DNA of 64,000 bases from Aliamphritea hakodatensis (GTDB taxonomy: Bacteria; Pseudomonadota; Gammaproteobacteria; Pseudomonadales; Balneatricaceae). The stretch covers positions 4,526,001 through 4,590,000 of the forward strand of contig NZ_AP025281.1 in the NCBI RefSeq assembly GCF_024347195.1. Direction: 5' to 3'. A program made the position numbers and the translations under genes. Below are positions 9,231 through 18,060 of this stretch, one piece after another. How positions within the stretch are numbered: position 1 is the first letter of the stretch; every line of letters starts with the position of its first letter. The notes beneath the pieces were generated by a model, which did no database searches, had not been told where the DNA came from, and saw nothing but the letters and a program-made list of their open reading frames with translations.

Positions 9231-10270
9231 CTATTTATGCCGCTATTTGCTGACAAACTGCCCGCATTACTTGCCTGGCTGATTAACTCACCGCTGTATA
9301 TACGGCTGATTTTATTAGAGTACTCAGGATCAGTGGCATATCCCGCCTGCTGCAACGCATCAACATAGGCAAACGGATTCGCCGCCTGCTGCAATGCGTT
9401 CTGATAACGGGGACTGCCCTTCAGGAAAGACACGTAGTCATTAAAGCTATCTTCATAGGATCCGTAAGACCGGAACGCGGCCTGTTCACGCTGAGCCACG
9501 CCATCACGGTATTCAAGCGTACTGACCTGAACCTGCTCACCCTGCCAGCGCGAATCCGCCTTAATATTGAAAAGGTTATAGCTGCTGTCAGCACCCTGCT
9601 GAATAACATGTTTACCCCAGCCGGTTTCCAGTGCCGCCTGAGCCAGCAGCACCTTTGGATCGACCCCAAGCTCACCGGCCACTTTTTCTGCGATAGGCAT
9701 CAGCGACTCAACAAATGCTTCAGGCGTTTCAAAACGTCCCGGAAGCTTTTCCTTAACCGCGGTAACCTTCTCTGCTTCGCTTACCGGTGGAACCGGCTGT
9801 GCTTTTTCAGGCGCTGCCTGCTGCTGAGCCTGACCTAAAATGGCTGACGCAGCCGCGCTGGCGGTACTGTCAAACGCCCGGCTTAAAAGCTGTTCCGATT
9901 CACTAAGATTGTGTTTCTCTTCTGCCTTATCAGCCTCTGCATCCAGTTCGATGCCATAACCTGCACTCAGCTGTTTAACGATAATGTCAGCCAGACCGAT
10001 ACCACCGGACTCAGACAAGTCCTTGGTAAGCTGCGTATCTGCCATGCCCTGATAAAACTTCACTTTAGATGAGTTCAGGGGATTATCTGAACCGAAGGCA
10101 TCATTTGCCTGACGCATACTTTTCATCATCATATTCATGAAAAGTTGCTCAAACTGTTCAGCAACCGCCTGCAAGGCCGCCGGATCTTTGTCCTTGGCCT
10201 GCTGACGCAGCTTGTTCATCTCATTGAACTCAGTGTAAAGCTGAGCATTCTGGCTGGCATTCGTTTTCAT
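9218..10270 (-). CDS. flgJ: Flagellar rod assembly protein / peptidoglycan hydrolase FlgJ
   Basis: Protein of 350 residues with two domains. The N-terminal rod-binding domain (~residues 25-115) includes LQAVAEQFEQLFMNMMMKSMRQAND and the SKVKFYQGMADTQLTKDLSES motif. The C-terminal glucosaminidase-type domain (~residues 180-335) includes LLAQAALETGWGKHVIQ, where the Glu of ALETGWG is the expected catalytic acid, and SSYNLFNIKA. FlgJ caps the growing rod and cuts a hole in the peptidoglycan. A linker of ~60 residues rich in Ala, Gln and Pro joins the domains. The start codon lies one base downstream of the flgI stop, so translation is probably coupled. Confidence 0.95.
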   Translation of the reverse strand: MKTNASQNAQLYTEFNEMNKLRQQAKDKDPAALQAVAEQFEQLFMNMMMKSMRQANDAFGSDNPLNSSKVKFYQGMADTQLTKDLSESGGIGLADIIVKQLSAGYGIELDAEADKAEEKHNLSESEQLLSRAFDSTASAAASAILGQAQQQAAPEKAQPVPPVSEAEKVTAVKEKLPGRFETPEAFVESLMPIAEKVAGELGVDPKVLLAQAALETGWGKHVIQQGADSSYNLFNIKADSRWQGEQVQVSTLEYRDGVAQREQAAFRSYGSYEDSFNDYVSFLKGSPRYQNALQQAANPFAYVDALQQAGYATDPEYSNKISRIYSGELISQASNAGSLSANSGINSKES

Positions 10271-10271
10271 A

Positions 10272-11363
10272 TTAAATCACCACCAGCTCTGCTTTTAATG
10301 CCCCGGCCTGACGCAGCGCTTCGAGTATCGCCATCAGGTCGCCGGGCGCGGCCCCTACCTGATTCACAGACTCGACAATTTCCTGCAATGATGCCCCCGG
10401 TGCGAACTCGAACATATGCCCGCTGCCTTCATCTACTTCAATACCGGTCCGGGGGGTTATAACCGTCTCACCCTGTGCAAGCGGGTTCGGCTGGTTAACA
10501 TCGATATTCTCATTGATCGCAACCGTCATACCGCCATGGGTGATTGCCACCGGGGATACACGCACGTTCTGGCCAATGATAATGGTACCCGTCCGGGAAT
10601 TAATGATGACTTTGGCGACTTCCTGTGCCGGCTGCACTTCAAGATTCTCCAGCACGGACAGGAAAGAGACTCGTTGAGACGGATCCCGTGGTGCACGCAC
10701 CCGAACTGAAGTTGCGTCGACAGCTTTAGCCATATTCGGCCCCAGCAGGCTGTTAATGGTTTCAGATACCCGGCGTACCGTTGTGAAATCAGGATGATTC
10801 AGGTTCAGCACCAGGCTGTCTCCCTGCGCAAATGCATTGGGTACAGTCCGCTCCACCGTTGCACCACCCGGAATACGGCCAACACTCGGCACATTTAATG
10901 ACAGACGTGATCCGTCAGCACCTTCCACACCAAAACCTGATACCACCAGATTGCCCTGAGCAACCGCATAAATTTGCCCGTCCGCCCCTTTCAGCGGCGA
11001 CATAATCAGACTGCCACCACGCAGGCTCTTGGCATCACCCAGTGTAGACACAGTGACATCAATCACCTGGCCCGGCTTGGCAAAGGGTGGCAGGTCCGTA
11101 TGAATAGCCACCGCCGCAATGTTCTTGGATGAGGGGTCTATATTTGGCGGAATCGCCACACCAAAGTTATTCAGCATGTTTCTGAAAGTAGCAGAGGTGA
11201 AGGTTGTCTTATCGCCGGTTCCGTCCAGACCCACTACCAGGCCGTAACCGACTAACTGGTTACTCCGCACGCCTGCTACCGTAGAGATATCTTTTAAGCG
11301 CTCAGCAACGGCCGCAGTGCTCAGCAGAAACGAAACAGCCATGACCACTAATGATTTAAGCAT
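10272..11363 (-). CDS. flgI: Flagellar P-ring protein FlgI
   Basis: Periplasmic P-ring subunit around the distal rod. I place the start at ATG 11363 (MLKSLVVMAVSFLLSTAAVAE), which gives 363 residues and a clean signal peptide with cleavage after AVA, and has a GGGAGAAAG ribosome-binding site. A longer start at 11390 would overlap flgH and add a basic leader before the signal peptide. The mature N-terminus ERLKDISTVAGVRSNQLVGYGLVVGLDGTGDK is highly characteristic of FlgI. The C-terminus LMAILEALRQAGALKAELVVI is also typical. It is preceded by flgH (14 bases) and followed immediately by flgJ. Confidence 0.96.
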   Translation of the reverse strand: MLKSLVVMAVSFLLSTAAVAERLKDISTVAGVRSNQLVGYGLVVGLDGTGDKTTFTSATFRNMLNNFGVAIPPNIDPSSKNIAAVAIHTDLPPFAKPGQVIDVTVSTLGDAKSLRGGSLIMSPLKGADGQIYAVAQGNLVVSGFGVEGADGSRLSLNVPSVGRIPGGATVERTVPNAFAQGDSLVLNLNHPDFTTVRRVSETINSLLGPNMAKAVDATSVRVRAPRDPSQRVSFLSVLENLEVQPAQEVAKVIINSRTGTIIIGQNVRVSPVAITHGGMTVAINENIDVNQPNPLAQGETVITPRTGIEVDEGSGHMFEFAPGASLQEIVESVNQVGAAPGDLMAILEALRQAGALKAELVVI

Positions 11364-11377
11364 CTGCTTTCTCCCGA

Positions 11378-12052
11378 TTAAAATGGCCACAGCTGACCGA
11401 TAAAGAACTGCGACAGCCAGCCCATAGTATTAGAATCATGCACGGCACCGGTGCCGCTGTATGAGATACGGGCATCTGCAATCTGAGTAGAATTAACCGT
11501 ATTATCCGCACTGATGTCCTGTGGACGGATCATACCGCTCACCCGTATGTACTCGTCGCCCTGATTCAGCGTCAGCCATTTCTCGCCTTTCACAATCAGC
11601 ACACCGTTGGCCAGCACGTCATGAATGGTGACTGAAATATTGCCTGACAGGCTATTGCTCATATTCACCTTACCTTCACCATCGAAATCCGTCGTGGAGG
11701 TGCCGAAGCTTGCGGATAAAGGATTACCATCAATGGTCAGAGCCTGCCCCAGAACCGTCGGCTGAGCGATGGTCTGGCTGTTACTCTTATCGATTTCAGT
11801 TTTACTGTTCTTCTGTGAAGAGGTACTCTCCTGCAGCACAACCGTAATAATGTCGCCAACACGGTGGGCACGGCCATCACCGTACAGATTAATGTTGGTT
11901 GCACTGCTAAAGATCGAACCGTTTACCGATTTAGGTGCCTGTAACGTCTGTGGCCGGATCGGCGCAAAGTGCGGGTTATCCGGCTTAGGCGGAGTATTCA
12001 CACAACCGGTAAGCACCAGAACAAAACCGACCAGACTAAGAACCTTATTCAT
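11378..12052 (-). CDS. flgH: Flagellar L-ring lipoprotein FlgH
   Basis: Outer-membrane L-ring subunit. The start chosen, ATG 12052 (MNKVLSLVGFVLVLTGCVN), has a GGGTGA ribosome-binding site and gives 224 residues; a GTG three codons earlier is possible. The signal peptide ends in the lipobox LTGC, so the mature protein should be lipidated on that Cys. Conserved features include the stretch SIFSSATNINLYGDGRAHRVGDIITVVL and the C-terminus SYSGTGAVHDSNTMGWLSQFF. It sits between flgG and flgI in the standard order. Confidence 0.96.
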   Translation of the reverse strand: MNKVLSLVGFVLVLTGCVNTPPKPDNPHFAPIRPQTLQAPKSVNGSIFSSATNINLYGDGRAHRVGDIITVVLQESTSSQKNSKTEIDKSNSQTIAQPTVLGQALTIDGNPLSASFGTSTTDFDGEGKVNMSNSLSGNISVTIHDVLANGVLIVKGEKWLTLNQGDEYIRVSGMIRPQDISADNTVNSTQIADARISYSGTGAVHDSNTMGWLSQFFIGQLWPF

Positions 12053-12071
12053 AATATTCACCCGGATACGC

Positions 12072-12860
12072 TTATAGCTGCTGCGTCACGAAGGACAGCA
12101 TCTCATCAGCCGTTGAAATTACTTTAGAATTCACTTCATAGGCCCGCTGAGTCGTAATCAGATTCACCAGCTCTTCCACCGCGTTCACATTGGAACCTTC
12201 TAACGAGCCTTGCAACAGCGCACCGGTTCCCCCTTCACCCGGGTTATTCAGAATAGGCGCACCACTGGCATTGGTTTCCAAAAACATGTTCTGACCAATG
12301 GCTTCAAGACCCGCCGGATTGACGAAATCCGCCAACTGAATCTGGCCGATATTCTGTGCCGCGGTATTACCTGCGGTAACCACGGTTACCTGACCATCCT
12401 GACCGATCGTCAGCGTCTGCACTTCCGCCGGCAAGGTTATGCCGGGCTGCAATAAGAACCCTTCAGCGGTGACTAACTCGTTATCAGAGTTGATCTGCCA
12501 CTGGCCGTGACGGGTATAACCAGTTTCACCGGTTGGCAGCGTGACAGGGAAAAATCCCCGGCGGCCATTAATTGCCACATCAAAGGCATCACCGGTGTTT
12601 TCGATAGAACCTTCCTGGAATAGCTTCTGCGTGCCAACGACCCGAACGCCGGTTCCCAGCTGCAGACCGGAAGGCAACTGAGACCCTTCCGCTGACTCAG
12701 CACCGGGCTGACGCTGGGTCTGATACATCAGATCTTCAAATACAGCTCTGTCGCGCTTGAAACCAACAGTACTCACGTTCGCCAGGTTGTTGGAAATAAC
12801 CCGCAATGATGTATCCTGCGCCGACAAACCTGTTTTCGCTACAAATAACGCACTGTTCAT
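12072..12860 (-). CDS. flgG: Flagellar distal rod protein FlgG
   Basis: Protein of 262 residues, the usual FlgG length. N-terminal rod motif ISNNLANVSTVGFKRDRAVFEDLMYQ and C-terminal helix GSNVNAVEELVNLITTQRAYEVNSKVI are characteristic; the YEVNSKVISTADEM ending separates it from FlgF. FlgG is the major distal rod subunit and is exported by the flagellar type III apparatus without cleavage. An AGAGAGGT ribosome-binding site lies upstream. It is 92 bases downstream of flgF with no obvious promoter between, so it should belong to the flgF-G-H-I-J transcript. Confidence 0.96.
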   Translation of the reverse strand: MNSALFVAKTGLSAQDTSLRVISNNLANVSTVGFKRDRAVFEDLMYQTQRQPGAESAEGSQLPSGLQLGTGVRVVGTQKLFQEGSIENTGDAFDVAINGRRGFFPVTLPTGETGYTRHGQWQINSDNELVTAEGFLLQPGITLPAEVQTLTIGQDGQVTVVTAGNTAAQNIGQIQLADFVNPAGLEAIGQNMFLETNASGAPILNNPGEGGTGALLQGSLEGSNVNAVEELVNLITTQRAYEVNSKVISTADEMLSFVTQQL

Positions 12861-12952
12861 TTTTTACCTCTCTAAACAGCTTATACACTGCTGTTTCTTA
12901 TTCTTAGCCAGGAAGCCCGGTATGCTTACCAAACACCACTGATTAACGGTTA

Positions 12953-13696
12953 TTACTGCAACTGCAAGATACGTGCCGCCGCTGTAGAATTTTCTTCTGC
13001 TGTTTTCATCATTTTTACCTGCATCTCATACTGTCTGGACAGGGATATGATAGAGGTCAGCTCAGAAACAGAATTTACATTGCTCGTTTCCAGAAAACCG
13101 GAAACGACTTTGACATCATTTGCCGGCGGCAAAGGCACAGGATTGCCGGTACGCATAAACGAATCCGTGCCTTTAAATAATGTACCGGGCTCAGGGTTAA
13201 CCAGCTTAATACGGTCAACAACAGCCAGCGCCTCTGGCCCTTCACCTAAAGGCTGAACGGTAATGGTGCCATCTCCGCCAATATCCAGCTTTTCAAATGC
13301 AGGCAACGTAATCGGGATACCGCCGTTCCCCATAACAGGAACACCACCGACAGTTACCAGTTGATTTTGCTCGTTGATAGCAAACTCGCCAGACCGGGTA
13401 TAGACTTCTTCGCCGTTGGCGTTGATCACTGCGAACCAGCCGTCCCCTTCAATGGCGACATCCAGGTCCCGCCCTGTTGGCGTCAGCACCCCGGATGCGA
13501 TATCCGTTGCAGGCCGCTCACTCATGGCATATACCCGGGACGGCAAACCTTCCCCGTACACAGGCATCGCCCGCGCCTGAGCCAAATCAGTTTTAAAGCC
13601 GGTCGTATTTACGTTAGCAAGGTTATTTGAGTGCGCATGCTGTGAGCGCATATTTTCCCGCGCGCCACTCATGGCAAGATACAGCACTTTATCCAT
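12953..13696 (-). CDS. flgF: Flagellar proximal rod protein FlgF
   Basis: Protein of 247 residues. N-terminus MDKVLYLAMSGARENMRSQHAHSNNLANVNTTGFK carries the axial motif SNNLANVNTTGFK; the C-terminus GFLETSNVNSVSELTSIISLSRQYEMQVKMMKT is the partner helix. FlgF is a minor proximal rod subunit linking the MS-ring side to FlgG. A near-perfect sigma-54 promoter 65 bases upstream and a terminator just behind that make flgF the first gene of its own transcription unit. Confidence 0.95.
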   Translation of the reverse strand: MDKVLYLAMSGARENMRSQHAHSNNLANVNTTGFKTDLAQARAMPVYGEGLPSRVYAMSERPATDIASGVLTPTGRDLDVAIEGDGWFAVINANGEEVYTRSGEFAINEQNQLVTVGGVPVMGNGGIPITLPAFEKLDIGGDGTITVQPLGEGPEALAVVDRIKLVNPEPGTLFKGTDSFMRTGNPVPLPPANDVKVVSGFLETSNVNSVSELTSIISLSRQYEMQVKMMKTAEENSTAAARILQLQ

Positions 13697-13760
13697 TACT
13701 CTTCTCTCTACGTATCAGCTCAAGCGGAAATGCTTTGCCGCTTTTTCAATACTTAACAGA

Positions 13761-13778
13761 AAGCAATTAGTGTGCCAA
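13761..13778 (-). promoter_or_regulatory. Sigma-54 promoter of flgFGHIJ
   Basis: Minus strand TTGGCACACTAATTGCTT, matching TTGGCAC-N5-TTGCT with GG and GC separated by exactly ten bases. It lies between the flgE terminator and flgF, about 65 bases ahead of the flgF ATG. An FlrA/FleQ- or FlrC/FleR-type activator, not in this window, would be needed. Confidence 0.9.
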
Positions 13779-13792
13779 AAACCAAAAACACA

Positions 13793-13825
13793 AATACCCG
13801 GCAGGTTAAAAACCGGCCGGGTATT
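13793..13825 (-). terminator. Intrinsic terminator after flgE
   Basis: Inverted repeat AATACCCGGC / GCCGGGTATT with a further pairing GGTT / AACC inside and a T-rich tail on the minus strand, 19 bases past the flgE stop. It closes the flgBCDE unit directly before the flgF promoter. Confidence 0.85.
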
Positions 13826-13843
13826 AAAAAGACAACAGTGAAG

Positions 13844-16222
13844 TTAGATCTGAAGTATCGCCTGAGTCACCGTATTCAGCGTTTCAAGCGTCTTCGAGTT
13901 CGCCTGGAAGTTTCGCTGCGCTTCGATCAGCCTTACCAGCTCACTGGACAAATCAACGTTCGACTGCTCAAGCGCCGCCGACCGCAAACTGCCGTTCAGA
14001 CCGGTTCCCGGCGGGTTCAAAATCGCATCACCGGATGTCAGTGTTGCAATCCATTCAGTATCACCCGCTGGCTGCAAGCCAGACTGGTTTTCAAAGGTAG
14101 CAAAGGCTACAACCCCAAGGTTCTGCGTCTGACCGTTTGAAAAACTGGCAACCATTTCACCGGTTTCAGCAAAGGTTACACCGATCAGGTCACCCTTTGT
14201 GTAACCATCCTGTGTGGCAGCTTTAACAATAGAAGCAGAGGCAAACTGCGTAGTATTGGTAATATCCAGCTCAATAACCGTTGTTGGGTCCGCCGGATCC
14301 GCACCGTTAATTGCAATATTCGGTGCCACACCACCCAGCGGAACATTCGTGCCGTTTACCGAACTCAGCAGACCGTTCGTCGGATTAAAGGTCACCAGAA
14401 TCGGGCCGGGCTCAGAGTCACCACCCGGCTCACCCGGATCCGGCGCCTTACCCAAGTCCAGCGTTTCAGTACCATTCAGGTATGCATACATCCGGTATAC
14501 ACCTTCGTATGTTTTATCCCCTGAATCAATTGTGGATACTTCCATGACCGAAGGTGTGCCAAAATCAATACCCAGAACATCATTCGGAACATTACCCGCC
14601 TCAGGCTTATAAGTAACCACCAGGTTACCATCGGCATTAAACTGCACGGATGCCACATCCGGATTAGCATCCAGAATAGCCGCCTGGTTCGCATCAATTT
14701 TATCCCGGACATCATCCTGCGTATCGGCAGTATCTAAGGATATTGAAACTCCGCCAATGGTAATGGTCGGAGAGCCAGTCAGCGTTCCGCTGGTAAAAGC
14801 ACCGCTGTTAAATGCATAGGTATGCGTTTCATTAGCGGCCAGCGTTTCAGAAGTGATGCTGACGTCTGTCAGCAGATTACCCGCGGTGTCACGCACCTGA
14901 ATCTCATCAACATCGGTGGCGGACGCTTTAAAGCGGATATCCAGTGACTTACCGTCATCAGCAATCTGCACACTGCGCACCCGGGTATCAGCCGTCAGCA
15001 ATGAACTCACCGCAGCATTAAAATCATGGTGCGCCAGCGCCCCTGCTGCGGCACCACCCGTACCCGTACCCGTAACAGCACCTAAGGTTGCACCCGCTTC
15101 AGTAACCGTTGCTGTGTCATCAAATTGATAAAACAATGTATCCGGATTTTCCGGATCTACCGCAATATTGATTAACTGTGGCTGATCAGCAGCATCCGCC
15201 AGCGCATTGTAAGCTGTAATATATGCATCTTTATTGGCGACCACTGCTGATGCAACAGCAGCATTGTTAGCGTCAACATTGGCAGGAACAGCTGGATCTA
15301 AAATCGTAACTGGCGAGGCAAATGTTACGGTAGGGACGGTTATCCCGTTTAGCACAAGCCCGGTTCCGGTGACCGTATCACCTGTGGCACCAGCGGCAAC
15401 AACGCCCATACCCACCACATCACCAGGGAAGTGATATTCACCATCAGCGAGCAATGTTCCGTCGGGATCAAGTCCAACACCTGAACGCAGAGTCGTTCCG
15501 TCAAGGGCCTGACCACTGACAACAACAGTTCCCCCCGCCAGATTCGGAGTGCCAGCGGTTGCAAAATTCAGCGTCTGGACTTCACGGATTGGCGGCTGCT
15601 CAACCATATTGAACTTGATGGTATGTTCGTTACCCAGGCTGTCAAAACTACGCACCGTCGTACTGTAAGTAAACGTAGCCGGGTTATCGCGGTCGTATGG
15701 TTGTACCAGTTTTGTTGCATCGGCCCGGTCATCAATATTGAAGGACAAATCAATTTCTTCTGTCGCCTTCGGCGGACTCTCTTTCTGCGTTACCGCCAGA
15801 TCACCGATAGGCAAACGGTTACCGTCACTGTCCAGACCATAGCCCTGCAGACGCTTACCGGATTTAGACACGATAAAACCGTCTTTATCCAGTTCAAACG
15901 CACCGGCACGGGTGTAAGTTACGCCGCCCTGACCGTCATCCAGCTGGAAGAAACCTGAACCGTTAATCGCCAGATCCAGGTTGTTATTGGTAAATTCGAT
16001 GGTACCGGCCTGAAAATCCTGTGCGATGTCAGATACGATTACACCGGAACCCGCCACGTTACTTGAACCGGCACCGACAACAGCGGTGGCATAAATGTCG
16101 CCAAACTCTGTCCGAGAAGACTTAAAACCAATCGTACTGGAGTTTGCAATGTTATTACCCGTGACATCCAGATCGGTTGTTGCTGCTTTTAAACCTGTAA
16201 CCGCAGTATTAAAACCCGCCAT
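13844..16222 (-). CDS. flgE: Flagellar hook protein FlgE, enlarged (792 aa)
   Basis: Hook subunit. N-terminus MAGFNTAVTGLKAATTDLDVTGNNIANSSTIGFKSSRTEFGD and C-terminus GSLRSAALEQSNVDLSSELVRLIEAQRNFQANSKTLETL are diagnostic. Enterobacterial FlgE has ~400 residues; here the D1/D2 domains carry nearly 400 extra residues (~230-600). They are Ala/Thr/Asp/Val-rich with several beta-sandwich-like segments, including a stretch around TITIGGVSISLDTADTQDDV that resembles the hook/flagellin IN type. The insert should be exposed on the hook surface. Ribosome-binding site GCAGGAGAG. It is the last gene of flgBCDE before a strong terminator. Confidence 0.95.
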   Translation of the reverse strand: MAGFNTAVTGLKAATTDLDVTGNNIANSSTIGFKSSRTEFGDIYATAVVGAGSSNVAGSGVIVSDIAQDFQAGTIEFTNNNLDLAINGSGFFQLDDGQGGVTYTRAGAFELDKDGFIVSKSGKRLQGYGLDSDGNRLPIGDLAVTQKESPPKATEEIDLSFNIDDRADATKLVQPYDRDNPATFTYSTTVRSFDSLGNEHTIKFNMVEQPPIREVQTLNFATAGTPNLAGGTVVVSGQALDGTTLRSGVGLDPDGTLLADGEYHFPGDVVGMGVVAAGATGDTVTGTGLVLNGITVPTVTFASPVTILDPAVPANVDANNAAVASAVVANKDAYITAYNALADAADQPQLINIAVDPENPDTLFYQFDDTATVTEAGATLGAVTGTGTGGAAAGALAHHDFNAAVSSLLTADTRVRSVQIADDGKSLDIRFKASATDVDEIQVRDTAGNLLTDVSITSETLAANETHTYAFNSGAFTSGTLTGSPTITIGGVSISLDTADTQDDVRDKIDANQAAILDANPDVASVQFNADGNLVVTYKPEAGNVPNDVLGIDFGTPSVMEVSTIDSGDKTYEGVYRMYAYLNGTETLDLGKAPDPGEPGGDSEPGPILVTFNPTNGLLSSVNGTNVPLGGVAPNIAINGADPADPTTVIELDITNTTQFASASIVKAATQDGYTKGDLIGVTFAETGEMVASFSNGQTQNLGVVAFATFENQSGLQPAGDTEWIATLTSGDAILNPPGTGLNGSLRSAALEQSNVDLSSELVRLIEAQRNFQANSKTLETLNTVTQAILQI

Positions 16223-16236
16223 GATACTCTCCTGCC

Positions 16237-16914
16237 TTACCCAATCCGTTTGATATCACTGAACGCAATAGAACCTGCGTCAGTATTCAGTTTCATGCCA
16301 ACACCGTTTTGACCCAGTGTGACGCTGTTGACGTTGTAAGCCAGATAACTGTTCACTGCCTTATATCCGTCTGAAGTCGCTACCTCAGCAACCACCCGGT
16401 AGTTCCTGAAAGCAGCATCGTCTCCTGCGTTCCAGGTAAAGTTAAGATCACCGGCATTTTTCGGCCCCAGGTCAAGGGTCTCTATTTCAGCACCTGTCGG
16501 ATCAAAGATTTTGACCCGCAGATTTGATGTTGAAGCCGGCAACTCAACAATGCCTTTTACATCTTTGTTATCGGCAGTAACTGTTGCCACATCGGTCTTG
16601 GCATAAACATTCTGCCCAACCATCGATGACGCCTGCAGCGCAGACTGACTGGACAACATTGAACTTGCCAGATTATTCATCGTGACATTGAGGTTGTTGA
16701 TACTTTCAACCTGGCTCATGCTGGAAATCTGCTGCATGAAATCATTTGTTTCCGCGGGACTGGTCGGGTCCTGATTTTGCAGCTGAGCAATCATCAGCTG
16801 CATGAACATATCGCTGTCGCTGGATGTCTGCGGCGTCCGCGTCGATTGCGCTTTATTCGCCTCATTAATCTGCTCGTAGACATTGGATGTCTGATTCGTA
16901 TTAATTGTCGACAT
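16237..16914 (-). CDS. flgD: Flagellar hook cap / assembly protein FlgD
   Basis: Protein of 225 residues that caps the growing hook and is absent from the finished flagellum. The N-terminal part has the conserved stretch DMFMQLMIAQLQNQDPTSPAETNDFMQQISSMSQVESINNL. The C-terminal part has the FlgD Ig-like/Tudor fold pattern with LRVKIFDPTGAEIETLDLGP and NFTWNAGDD-like residues. A GAGGT ribosome-binding site precedes the start. Only 14 bases separate it from flgE. The large hook protein beside a normal-sized cap suggests the FlgE insert does not disturb assembly. Confidence 0.95.
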   Translation of the reverse strand: MSTINTNQTSNVYEQINEANKAQSTRTPQTSSDSDMFMQLMIAQLQNQDPTSPAETNDFMQQISSMSQVESINNLNVTMNNLASSMLSSQSALQASSMVGQNVYAKTDVATVTADNKDVKGIVELPASTSNLRVKIFDPTGAEIETLDLGPKNAGDLNFTWNAGDDAAFRNYRVVAEVATSDGYKAVNSYLAYNVNSVTLGQNGVGMKLNTDAGSIAFSDIKRIG

Positions 16915-16953
16915 AATTAATTACCTCTGAACTCTCACGCAAAACCGACGTTA

Positions 16954-17388
16954 TCAGCCCTGACCCAGGGTCAGCACACGCTGCGTCATTTGCTTCGCAG
17001 TATTCATAATCTCAGCGTTAATCTGAAATGAACGGGACGCGGAAATCATATCCGCCATCTCTTCAACCACGTTGACGTTGGGATAAAATACGTACCCCTC
17101 TTCATTTGCCATCGGGTGGTTTGGGTTGTATTCCTGACGTAACGGTGCGTCGCTCTCAACAATACCGGCCACTTCAACGCCTTGCCCCGCCTGCGTACCC
17201 AACGGCACACCCGGCTGTACTTCATCCTGACGGCCCAGCTCAAAAACAGCCTTACGGGCACGGTACGTTTCACCGTAGCTGCTGCTGACACTGTCAGCAT
17301 TGGCCATATTAGAGGCTGTGGTATTTAGCCGGACACTCTGCGCACTCATGGCTGAACCGGCAATATCAAAAATATTAGACAATGACAT
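16954..17388 (-). CDS. flgC: Flagellar proximal rod protein FlgC
   Basis: Protein of 144 residues, a normal FlgC length. N-terminus MSLSNIFDIAGSAMSAQSVRLNTTASNMANADSVSSS carries the rod motif TASNMANADS. The C-terminus PNVNVVEEMADMISASRSFQINAEIMNTAKQM is the conserved closing helix (YVFYPNVNVVEEM). It begins two bases after the flgB stop and has an AAGGGTG ribosome-binding site, so flgB and flgC are translationally close. FlgC with FlgB and FlgF forms the proximal rod. Confidence 0.96.
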   Translation of the reverse strand: MSLSNIFDIAGSAMSAQSVRLNTTASNMANADSVSSSYGETYRARKAVFELGRQDEVQPGVPLGTQAGQGVEVAGIVESDAPLRQEYNPNHPMANEEGYVFYPNVNVVEEMADMISASRSFQINAEIMNTAKQMTQRVLTLGQG

Positions 17389-17390
17389 AA

Positions 17391-17798
17391 TTATTCACCC
17401 TTAATCGCGCTTTTTAATCCTTTGAACTTTCTGTCCAGAAACTGAAATGACGCCTGGTAGTCCAAAGCATTTTCTGTATAACGGGCCATTTCTGTCTGAA
17501 CATCCACCGTATTGCCGTCAATACTTGGCTGACGCGGAATCCGGTACATCATTTCTGCGGCAAAATCCGGACTGACCAGACCTTCGCTGTGACCATTTTT
17601 TGTTTGCGCCAACTCAAGCTGACCCGCCTGCATCTGTGACTCTTTACCTTGCAGAATGGCTCTGAAATCCATATCCCGCGCTTTGAAATTCGGGGTGTCT
17701 GCATTGGCAATATTATTTGCCAGCACTTCCGCACGCTTACTACGAACGTAGACCGCCTGCTCATGAATACCCAGTGCTGATTCAAAACTGATTGCCAT
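17391..17798 (-). CDS. flgB: Flagellar proximal rod protein FlgB
   Basis: Start at ATG 17798 (MAISFESALGIHEQAVYVRSKRAEVLANNIANADTPNFKARD), with an AGGAGTG ribosome-binding site, gives 135 residues, the usual FlgB length. The frame stays open for 56 codons upstream, but that stretch contains the sigma-54 promoter and looks non-coding. The rod motif NNIANADTPNFKARDMDF and the C-terminal NTVDVQTEMARYTENALDYQASFQFL are diagnostic. It is the first gene of flgBCDE. Confidence 0.95.
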   Translation of the reverse strand: MAISFESALGIHEQAVYVRSKRAEVLANNIANADTPNFKARDMDFRAILQGKESQMQAGQLELAQTKNGHSEGLVSPDFAAEMMYRIPRQPSIDGNTVDVQTEMARYTENALDYQASFQFLDRKFKGLKSAIKGE

Positions 17799-17830
17799 GC
17801 TGACACTCCTAAAATTAACTGACCAGTTAA

Positions 17831-17848
17831 ATGCAAGCAGAATGCCAA
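17831..17848 (-). promoter_or_regulatory. Sigma-54 promoter of flgBCDE
   Basis: Minus strand TTGGCATTCTGCTTGCAT, matching the -24 GG / -12 GC pattern with the required ten-base gap. It ends 33 bases ahead of the flgB ATG, leaving a short leader with the ribosome-binding site. Confidence 0.88.
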
Positions 17849-18012
17849 CTACAAAAAACCCTTTATAATCAGCAATATAATTAAAAATATAAATTATAAG
17901 CGGCAACCAAATGCCCCTTAAAGAATAGACCGGCAACCCACCGGCAACAGAGCGGCAAAGCGGCATTTCCCGTTATTCCGCATTGCAGTTATGCATCTTC
18001 CAGGCATAAAAA

Positions 18013-18040
18013 AACCCCGGACAGCGAACTGTCCGGGGTT
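18013..18040 (-). terminator. Intrinsic terminator after cheR
   Basis: Perfect 12-bp stem AACCCCGGACAG / CTGTCCGGGGTT with a four-base loop and a run of seven T on the minus strand, 21 bases past the cheR stop. It separates cheVR from the flgB promoter. Confidence 0.93.
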
Positions 18041-18060
18041 CTTAAATCACTTAAAACGGC

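Noticed and set aside
12861..12952. Separate promoter ahead of flgG
   Set aside because: No sigma-54, sigma-28 or convincing sigma-70 elements in the 92-base gap.
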